A DNA stretch of 64,000 bases from NCBI GenBank assembly GCA_026874595.1, contig CM049308.1, positions 95,220,624 to 95,284,623 on the forward strand. Reading direction: 5' to 3'. This document shows, piece by piece, positions 41,262 through 52,900 of this stretch. The notes below the pieces were generated by a model, which was given only the letters and a program-made list of their open reading frames with translations, was not told the DNA's origin and did no database searches. Source of the DNA: Sipunculus nudus (taxonomy: Eukaryota > Annelida > Sipuncula > Golfingiida > Sipunculidae). The translations under genes and the position numbers were made by a program. Positions within the stretch are counted from its first letter, which is position 1, and each line of letters begins with the position of its first letter.

Positions 41262-44200
41262 CAGCAGTGAGAAAGCTGACATTATCACTTCTGTAAAGCT
41301 TGGTAAAAATAGCACCGTTTGACACAAGCAGAACAACTTGGTACGATGAGAGTTAAACTTACGGATGGTCGAACAGAACTGTTCCAATACGTTTGAGCAG
41401 ATATTCCTTGTGTGTCATGAACACACAAAATGTTAATGCCAAATGGTACAATTTGCAGCTACTCTCAACCAAATTACGCTCCTGGCTCTCATTTTTTGTA
41501 CTTTAAGGTGCGCCCTCAATGTCACCAAAACCAGAATGCAGCAATTTTTATCATTGAGAAATAATTGTATTTAGGTCTCATCACTGTAGGTGTCTCATTT
41601 TATATTTATAATGGCTCAGGTTTAGATACAAGCTCACAGGTCATGCTTTTTTTTCTGCGAATCATCTTCCCCATAAGAACTTTCTTGGGCCATTTGGCAC
41701 CTGTTTAATTAAGTTTGTAGTAAGAAACAATACATAATCCCACCAGGTACATTTTTTATACGGTCTCAAACAAATGAATAAGTTATATTTATTCTGGGCA
41801 TCCGCTTATTTAAAAAGATGCACATTTTCGAATGCAATATTTCACCATGACTTTTTAACAGTTTTTGCATGGGTCTTTTATTCAGGTATGAACAAGCAAA
41901 TGCAGCGTGCAGGTCAGACGTTCGTGCCTATAACGAAGAGGTGCCTGAGTGGCTTCATAACAGACCGAGGCAATTTGTTGTGCACTGCATGAAACACATG
42001 CCAATAATGACACATAGAAAAAGAAATGTGGTCATGCATGCACCAGGAGTATTCACTGTGTCTAGCAGCACTGACACCCAATATAATGTCCAGTTTACTG
42101 GGCCGAATGGCATGCCGAACTGTACGTGCGGAACCTGGCAACGAACACATTGGCCATGTAGCCATTTGTTAACCGTATTTGTCCACTTCCCACACTGGGG
42201 ATGGGATAAACTGCCTGCCGAATACAGAGACAGTCCAATCTTCAACCTGGACCTCGGTGATACTCAGAGGATATCCGAGAAACGGCCTCAGGTAACCCAT
42301 AATAAAACTCAATCAAAAAGACAGTCTAAACAACCATCAGAGGAATCAGAATTGAAATTCACACAGAATCCGAAACGATATCCTACCCTTGAAGAGGTTT
42401 CGCTGCCATTGAAAGTATCTGGTATAAGCGTGGAATCAAGCACACCTGAACAGTCATGCACCCAAATAAGCAGAATCTCTGGAAACTGTAGAGAAATATT
42501 ACATGAACTGATTAACATGACTTATCTCATTATAAACCATAATGAGGCCAACAACATAAAGGTGCAGCTTGAGTCAGTTCTGCGGAATGCAAGGAAAGCA
42601 ATTCCAACAAAACATGGCTTGCCCCTTTTGCCATGTCCATCACGGAAAAGAAAAAAAATAACTATGCGCAAGGGTAAAAACTTGAATGCAGGTCTGCAAT
42701 ATGGGATTCCACAAGGCTACGTTTCATCAGAGAGAGGTAAGCTACATCGGGCTTAAAAGCTTAGGTGATGTTATAACATATCATATGAACAGCCACCTCC
42801 TTCTGAGAATTTTGAAACCTTACACAATAATTCTTACCCGAAAACAAGGGCCCAGAGGCACAAATAGTCCCCAATCCCATGCATAACTCAAATGTTGGTA
42901 TTTTCTGTGATTTGCTTTCCTTGGGATTGGCTGAAATAAGATAAATCAGGATCAAAAGGTGTCTTTTGTAATTGAAGCAACTAAACAAGAAGAGCAGGAG
43001 TGCAAAAAATGATTATCGGTGGGGCCACCTGTATTATGTATGCGATCGTTCAATCTAATAACTCTTCTCTCTGTAGGATTTATTAAATTCCACAGGCTCC
43101 ATTGGACCAAGGAATCCTTGCATGTAGTTTGATGGTTAATGTGTTTTTATTGGCCGAGTTATCTGAACGAAAATGGAAAAGACCATATTGGAGCGCAGAA
43201 AGTCAATAAACAGAGGTGGCGCCACCTGCAGGGATAATCAGATGTCCGTCATGTGCCGAGTAAGTGTGTAACATTTGGTAAAAAAGTAACAACAGTCTTA
43301 GAGAAGTGCGGTAAAAGAATGGGTGAGATAGACGGAATGAAAGAAATCGCGATCGGCAAAATTTGAACTGAGGTGGAAACATCAGTCTGAAAATAATTCT
43401 GTTCAGTATATAGTACTCAATGAATTCACCTAGTTTATAGAGATCCTTACATATGATTTGAAGGCTAAAGTATTCTCGTTTACCAAGTTATCTGAAAAAA
43501 AAGGGAAAAAAATATTTTTAAACACAGAAAGTCGTGAAACAGAGTTGGCGCTAAAAATCATATTGAAATATATATAATATGATCAATATGTATGCATAAT
43601 TTGGTGAAAAAAGATGCAAGTCTTTCCATGAAAATATGTAAAACCAAGAATATTTGCCATCAGCAAAATTTGAAAGTCCCGTGAAAACGCCAGTTAAAAA
43701 GAAATCCAGTTCAATCTAAATTCTTTTAAATTCCTTGATCTAAGGAATAATTGCATATGATTTAAAATATCAGGTGTTCTTATTTATTCACCTATCGGTA
43801 AAAAATTGGAAAAGAACCTTTTGGGTCGTGGAAAGTAGCGTAACAGTAGATAACGCCACCTGCAGGTCACAACCACGTGCCAATCATCTGAATCATGTAT
43901 CTAAAATTTTGTAAAAAAAAAGCTGCAGGGGTTTGGAGATATTTGGTAGAAAAAGGACGGACGGACGGACGAACAGACGGAAGGACGAACGGACAGACGC
44001 GGGCCTTTTCAGTAGTCCCTATTCCTACAGCGGGGGAATAAAAATGTCATAATATCAAAAGGTGGAGACTTCTCATAATTCACAGGAAAAAAAGTACTGA
44101 ATATTTAACAATGCAACGGCAGTACTGATCATGATCTTACGCTAATTCAATAACAAAAAAAAAATAGGAAATCCTATATGATATATTAGGCAATCTCATT

Positions 44201-47059
44201 AACTCTTTTACCTGAAATGCTTACCACTATGTGCTTATTTTTTCTAATGCAGAAAGTAAGACGGAGAAAGGGTGTGCCGAGAGGTTGAACATCGACAGAG
44301 TCCTGACCGGTACCCCAATAAGCAAACAAAGTGATTTTGACACCCGTGTAAGTATTATGGTAGTTGCCTTATATAAATTTGTTGGGCTAATCATAATAAA
44401 ATGATATAATCAAAGGAATTCCAACCTGACGACGACCCGCAACTTTCAAAAGAGATTTCTTTTTAATGGAAAGTACTTCATTGACACGTCAATAATATCA
44501 ACAGTTACATATTATATTTTTATATGATCATTGATTTGATGCATATTAATGAGGCATTGTGCCGAGAATTAGGTGAAGACACTGATTTAACTGTTAGATT
44601 GCAAACATGTATTTAATATATTTAACCACATGACCATGCTCGATCTGGGTCGTCTGAGAGATTCACAAGTAAAGGTTATGTTAAGGTGATGGTTAGTGCG
44701 CTGAAGCATATTGGTCAGTTCGATGGACTCGCAAGCTGGTCGGTTCGCATCCCGATTTGACCGCTTTCTGCGCTAAGATTCATAGCCAAAGTCTTTATCA
44801 GAAGAGTGCGCTCTCTCTACCCAGGGGTACATGAGTACTCCTACTCGTCCAACATGTACGGCAGGTAATTTTAGACGAATAAACCTCTAGTGCCTGTTAC
44901 GGCTGCTCGAGTTGTTGCACCCCAGGGCGAAGAGAATTCCCTGTATACCTTTATCTTTTATCACTTGAACAGGAAGTTTAATAACTTTTATCCGCTATGG
45001 GACTATCCCTCCACATATCATTTAAAGCACTAGACAACATGATCAATGGTCGGAAATAAAATTGGAAAAGTTGACAAGGTGTAACATTGTTGCTGATACA
45101 GGATCTACCCGACCTGAGCCCAACTGAGTCCCAAGAAAACGAAAAGGACTGTCTGGATAACCTTTCATATACGGTAAGCTAATCATTCTCATGATTCAAA
45201 CAAATTATTGACCTCGAAACTAAAACTGGAGCAGTTGACAAGGTGTAACGTTATTGCTATCACAGGATCTACCGGACCTGAGCCCAATTGAGCCCCAAGA
45301 AAACGAAAAGGACTGTCTGGATAACCTTCCATATATGGTAAGCAACTCATTCTCATGATTCAAACAAATAATTGATCTTGAAACTAAATTTGGAACAGTT
45401 GACAAGGTGTAACGTTGTTGCTATTACAGGATCTACCGGACCTGAGCCCAATTGAGCCCCAAGAGAACGAAAAGGACTGTCTGGATAACCTTCCATATAT
45501 GGTAAGCAACTCATTCTCATGATTCAAACAAATAATTGATCTTGAAACTAAATTTGGAACAGTTGACAAGGTGTAACGTTATTGCTATCACAGGATCTAC
45601 CGGACCTGAGCCCAATTGAGCCCCAAGAAAACGAAAAGGACTGTCTGGATAACCTTCCATATATGGTAAGCAACTCATTCTCATGATTCAAACAAATAAT
45701 TGATCTTGAAACTAAATTTGGAACAGTTGACAAGGTGTAACGTTGTTGCTATTACAGGATTTACCCAACGTGGACGCAATTGGGCCCCAAGTAAACGAAA
45801 ATGACTATCTGGATAACCTTTCACATACGGTAAGCTTATCATTCTCGTGATTCAAACAAATTATTGATCTCGAAACTAAAACTGGAGCAGTTGACAAGGT
45901 GAAACGTTGTTGCTATTACAGGATCTACCCGACCTGAGCCCAATGGACCCCCAAGAAAACGAAAAGGTCTGTCTAGATAACCTTTCATATACGGTAAGCT
46001 AATCATTCTCATTATTCAAACAAATAATTGATCTTGAAACTAAATTTGGATCAGTGACAAGGCGTAACGTTGTTGCTATTACAGGATCTACCCAACGTTG
46101 ACGCAAATGAGCCCATTGTAAACGAAAAAGACTGCCTGGATAACCTTTCATATACAGTAAGCTAATTATTCTCAGGATTCAAACAAATTATTGATCTCGA
46201 AACTAAAACTGGATCAGTTGACAAGGTGTTACGTTGTTGCTGTTACAGGATCTACCCGTCGTGGACACAGTTGAGCCCCAGGAGAACGAAAAGGACTGTC
46301 AGGATAACCTTTCATATAAGGTAAGCTAATCATTCTTATTATTAAAAAAATTATTTATCTCGAAACTAATATTGGAACAGTTGACAAAGTGTAACGTTGT
46401 TGCTGTTACAGGGTCTACCAGAACTGAGCCCAGTTGGACACCATGAAAAGAGGGATTCACCGGAAAAGGATGTCCCAGACACGGTAAGTTAAAATGTTCT
46501 GTCCCCCAGAAACAGCAATCTCACATGATCAATATCCATGATTAAAATATATTGGAGACAATTGAAAAGGCACTACGTTTCATTTTTGTAGGATATGCCT
46601 AAGCTGAGCTCACCAAGGCCTCGAGAACAAAGAGGTCCACACCAAAAGCGTGCGGTACCTACAATGAGTGATTAACTTATATCTTCATCAACGAAGTACA
46701 TTTCACAGACAAAAGGCCGCAAGCGATGGACTAAGGCTCTTATTTAGGAGACAGGTTAATTCATATTAGCACCAAGTTCGATTTAATAGGTGCTGCTGAA
46801 TTTGTGGGCCGTTGTTCAGTATAACTGTTTTGCTACAGAATAAATCATACATCATGTAGAGGTTGTTAAATTCAAAAAGTGTTGTAAAAAATTAATCAAA
46901 CTTATGTGAGAAGTGTGAACTAGAATGTCATTCAGCAATGCACAAAACTCCGCGCGGCGGCAAACAAAATCCAAATCCTGATAACAAACACACATACATG
47001 AACAAATCAAAACATAAGCCCTTTGGCAAAGGTAATAATCATTATGTTCTATAGGATGG

Positions 47060-47101
<42 letters not shown>

Positions 47102-47172
47102 TGTATTGCTCACATAACATGAATTCATTACATCGCGGTGATAGTGCACTACCATATGGGAGCGTTTATCAA

Positions 47173-47233
<61 letters not shown>

Positions 47234-49861
47234 TACCTGCTTGCAGATTCTTGAAACAGAAGGTGATGTCACTGTGGATAGTACATCTTCAGAGATCGGG
47301 AACAGGACTTTGGTAATAATTGTTAAGTTTTTTTTTTACATGGATTATATTAAAAGCTATAATTACGCCTGCAGTGGTGCCGTAGATAAGTCTAAAACGA
47401 GTGAGGAAACTAAATGATATATATTTACGCAGGCTGTTACGCAGGCTTGTAACGTATCGTATTTGCGGTTATACATTTGTGTCATAGCTTTATTTTTTTC
47501 TGTCACTGGTCACTGTTAAATATGGTATGTTCAATTGCATGATGAACTTTTCGGCATCCCATCATAATTGTGCTCTAAGGTTCCAGTCATGCCCGAGGTA
47601 TCAGATTTGTGGAAGAACCATGCAGATGAAGCATCCCTTGTTGCTGTAGTGGAGGGGCACAAGATCTATAGTAACTCTATAGGATCATTAGCTCCAGGTT
47701 CTTGGGTTTCTGATGAGGTTTGTACCATTTTGTTTCTTCTGATTTAGAGTTTATTATCATTTTCAGCTCAGCTGACCCAAAGTCTTCTGAGCTCTATGGT
47801 AATTGCGCTTTGTCCACTATCTGTCCGTGTTGCCGTCCGGTATATACTGTGTACATATGCGATTTCATTTTCTACAGCATGTTCGACATAGCTTTCATTT
47901 TATATTTTGGACAGCTTTTATTTTGTACACAAAAATTATGACCTATTTTTTTCCTGGTGTCAGTCCAATCATCTATGTTTTGTGCAGATTACATTCGCTT
48001 AGGCTGCACGTTCTCATCTCCCAGTTAGCGTTTTACTACAATATAAAAACCACAACTTGCGTATATATATAGCGTCCAGTTATGCATATATATGGAGTGG
48101 TTTGGCGTATAGGCACGAAATTTGGCATCTTTATAGATCTTAGATCTTTCTTGCACACTCTATTGGTAGCACCGACCACATTCTTTTCTACGTGAGTTCT
48201 GAGTGTCCAGGTTTAATAAAAAATACCTCATATTGGCATAAAGTATTGGCCTAAAATTCTTCTTTTATTCAAAGTACAGTTTTCCATATTCCATACCAGA
48301 CGTTAATGTTATCATTTTCTTCCAGGTAATAAATGCGTATTTGCTATTAAAGGGGAAAGGAATAAGAAGAACGAAAGTGCTTGATGTATTCCTGGCCTCC
48401 ACCATCATAATGTCCCCATGGAAAGCCAATTTGCAGCGTCGTGTAAGTATTTGAGGTATATTGTCTGAAGATGTAATAAAGAAACATGGTGATGTACACA
48501 TGCTCTGAATTGACCAGTATAGATGTATAATACTTTTATTACTGTTTTATAAGTAACTATCACAGGACAGATCAAAAATAATATAAAACAGTCGAAACAC
48601 TTTTGAACCTTTGTTTTTGTTATAATTTATGTTAAATGTTAGGTAAAAATATAAATTAATAAATAACCAGTATACCCTGTCAACAAACATAACCATTAAT
48701 GGTTTTATTATGTTGTTGTGTGTGAAATATACGTTTAGGTGTGTCTGGAAGACTACGATAGAATTGTAGCACCCTTCAATTCCGGTGGCCACTGGGAGCT
48801 GTTCTGTGTCATCCCCTCTAGACAGCATGTCTTGTACATTGATCCTTGTGGCGAGGATGCCTCCAAAGTTGATAAAATCCGAGAATCATGGCGGGTGTAC
48901 ATGAGGCGCAGACAGCAGGAGGGATTGGAGGAAAGGTCACCGGAGAAGTGGAGGGTTGTTACCACGGACCACGACACACAGCAGGACTTCTCGAGCTGTG
49001 GCATTTATGTCCTCAAGGTACCTGAGAAAAGGAGTTGTTTATCGCAATTCAAAGATTTTTTTTATTGGGACAAAAGATAATAAAAAACAGGTGTTTTTAG
49101 TTTATACATGTTTTCTGCATGCCATTTCGTCCAGGGTTGGCTGTGTAAATATTTTTTTTGATAAATGAGTGATTCAAGTCGTAATGGAAAATTAGCTGAT
49201 TATTTTTTTTCACCAAACATGTTAACCATGTTTTGTTAACCTTGTGGGCCTCAAAATATGTTCTCATTTAGGCAGCGTAAATTAAAATGGCCATTGAATT
49301 AAATACTATTCTTAAGTCACAAAGGTTAGATTCTTATGGTAACCGGGTACCAATTCATATGTGCTATTTTGAATGATTAATGTAGTATCTTTTGATTCGA
49401 TAGAACAAGTCTCATTACAATATGAAAAATTAAGTCACAGTTTTACATCTAATAATAGTCTCTGACTAATTATTGTTCAGTCTATAAAACAATTATTTTT
49501 TTTTCGGGGGAGGACTCTTTTTGGATTTTGTAATATATTTTCAAACACGAATTTTATCCTATTCGAATCATAATATTTAACTTTTATGAAGAACACAAAA
49601 CGTGTTTAATTTTTCTTACAGATGAGATTGTTCACTCATTTTTTTACAATAACTGTGTTCACGCCCACAGTTTGCAGAGCAGCTATTAAACGGCGAGCAT
49701 CTCTCATGCAGACAAGCCTGTGTTGAAAACCACCGACGGGAAATTTCAAAGGCATTGCTGGAGTCAAGTGGTATGCTTCGTTACTTTAATAACTATATAT
49801 TCAATGTTACTCCCTAGCTATATTTGTTGGATACATAATATAAAAATACACACACACACAT

Positions 49862-49923
<62 letters not shown>

Positions 49924-52900
49924 CAGAGCCATATAAGCAGCTTTTGTTTGAATGATATTTCCAACATAAAAAATTTCAATAATATTTATATATTAAGCAT
50001 TAGAAATTAATTTAACAGTAACTTTTCATCGAATTTACATCTAACATCTTTAAGCATGACACATCGGAACCCAACAGGTTTTTTATTTAATAAAATATCA
50101 CTTTAACGCCAGCCTACATGACAATTGTGCAGGATTATTCCTCTTTTGTGATTTGCAGTTATTTTGTCCACATGTATAGTAGTTAATTTCATTAAAAAAA
50201 TGTGCATTCATCCATTGACGTGCAAGTAATCACATTTTAAACTGCTCAATAACCCGTGTATAATCAGGTCCTTCCTCAGCAAATTAATATAAATACACAT
50301 TAAGTTTGAGTGTCTGTCATGCTAAGAAGTTCCCGGAGAAGTTACCATTTTCGTGCACAAATTTGCACAACAAATGTCTTTTTTTTAAGGCTGCGTAAAG
50401 AACTACTGTCGCAGGTGTGCTGCAACTACAGGGGATACAAACTGGGTATGTTAACTATTTTATCATGTCATAAATTGTCTATCGATCATTTACAAAATAC
50501 ACATTGCGAAGTTCCCTATGTTCCATGAAGCTCAGTAAAATAGGTACATCATACAGACTGTAGCAGCACAATGTATGGACATCAGTACATTAAAACAGGC
50601 TTGGCAGAAGCGGATCAAGAGGAGGGATCCAAGGGGTCAAGACCCCCCCCCCCTTTTTCATCCGCTGCAAACTTTTTTACGGGTTTCAGACAAAATTTAG
50701 CGGCCCGGACCCCCCCCCCCCCCTTTTTCCTGACCTGATGATATGAATTTCAGTAGTCCTCCTTGGTTGGACCCCCCCCCCGACACACACACACACACAC
50801 ACACCTTTTCCTAATTCCTGGATCCGCCCCTGCATGGTCGAAATAGAATTTAAACCTATGTCGCACAGTAATCATAATCCAGGAGCAACGAATCATTCAT
50901 ACATTAAACATTTTGGTTCGACTGCAAATAAGCCACAAAATCGCCTTGTGAGAAATTTCTGCATGGATGGTGTTACACCATGAGATATTCCGTTCAAATA
51001 ATTATCAGTGGCGGATAAAGATATTTTAGAAGGTGGGGGTGGGGGGTAATGGGTATTATGAAACTAAATTCTTAATTTGAGCATTTAAATTTTATTTTTT
51101 TAACTACAGACACATGGGGAGGGTAGGGGGTGGGGGTGACCCCCCGCCTATATTGGAAAAATAATATGCAATTTGTAGAATACATTTTGAAAAACTTTTT
51201 ACCAACAATATATGAGGAGTTCCTGTTCCTGGGGGAACTGTTCTCTTAAATGTCTTTGCATAATGTAGTCAGTAAATTTTAGAGGGGCTTAGTATTTAAT
51301 ATATTTACATTTCTTCAAAATTAGGATATGAATTCTTTTTATTCTTTGGAAAATGTTGATTTCAATTGCCCAAATGCACATCCACCTTTATACATGAAAA
51401 GCATCATCTTTTGATTTAATGCTAAGGGTAAAATAAATGAATAAAAGTTAGTCTTCCGTTAAAATTAAAACAGGCTTCTTAGGTCTCGGCAGCACACAGG
51501 ACTCAGCACAGATCATGAGTTCGAGCACTGGTATCAGTCGAGGAGCAGTATAAGATATTTCATTCTCAAATCAAACCCAGGCCTAGCAAGAAGGCCGTGC
51601 CCCACGTTTTCGATGTGTGGAAGTTCTTCGATTAGTGACCCAGCAGAGAGTAATAACGAAGTAATAACGAGAGTAATATAGAAATATTTGATAATATATC
51701 CTCACGGAGCAGATCACACAGCAGTTCATTCATATCCCCAACTTCAGAATTAGAAAGTAATAAACTGTGGATAACTTAAAAATCTGATTGCCTTTTAATG
51801 AAAAAGAATTCTGAAATGATAAAATGATTCACAAAAATTGGGGAATTAAATTGATAAAATGAGAGGTGTTACAACTGAATGGGGGGGGGGGGGGGGGGGG
51901 TCAGGGTGTCCCCCCTGGATCCGCCAATATTTGTTTTGCAGGATAACATGGGACTGATTCTTTGTGAATTATATAGAAAATTCTTAAGACCTACCTTCAC
52001 GAGACACACTATATCTATCGGGGATGAAGCATATTTCGACGACGTATTTTACCATTTAACCATGTTTGGACAGAATATCCGCATCCTACTTCAATATCCT
52101 TTTATCATTTTAAGACTCAGAACATGAGAATAAAAATGAACGCAGATGAAAGTGAACATTTATGAAACTTGACGTAAACATGACTGATATGTTAATATTT
52201 TAAAATTACTTTCAAACATGAATTTTTTTAGCAAATATTTAGTCTGGAAGGTTTTCCGCTAAATATTATTTTCAACACTTTCAAAGTCGTATGGGTAGAC
52301 GACATGTAAATTTCTTCTGTATTTTCCACACGAGAAACATTATTTTATTACCAAATATAGTATAATTGTTCAGGCAAGCATGTTGGTCTGGGTTGGGGTA
52401 CTGCATGGGCCCACTAGACCTGCTTTGTTGTTATATATATAGCCTGTATCTGAACCCTTTTTTTGCAGGTCCAGTGTGACACGTGTCACTGGTGGCTTCA
52501 TTACAAATGTACCGGGCTGACCTGCGGGATGGCAGCAGCCAGGAACAAAGTTTATATCTGTTCCATCTGCCAAACGTCTCAGTCGACCACCACACAGAAC
52601 AGTCCGCGAGAACAGGTCACTGAAACTAAGGAACAGTTTATTCTGGTACCTTTAACAAAGGCCAGGGTATGCCAGGGATGCAGAGGCCGCTTCAGAAAGG
52701 GTCCTCTTGACAAAGACAAATTAGTTTTAAGGCATCGAGAAACATATTGTTACTACAATAAATACAAGGATAAAGAGAGTATCACAACCGGCAATAGATC
52801 TTATCATGCTAGAGCAAACTGTGTGCTGAAGAAATGGCCTACCTTTAACCTTGAAAATGTTGTGATACCTATTCAAACACAAACACTTTTAACAAAAGAA

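Noticed and set aside
41955-42245. Minus-strand open frames opposite exon 11
   Set aside because: They are antisense to the SWIM-containing exon, which has clear family motifs.
45220-45733. Three identical minus-strand 61-codon open frames
   Set aside because: They are the antisense of the duplicated microexon units.
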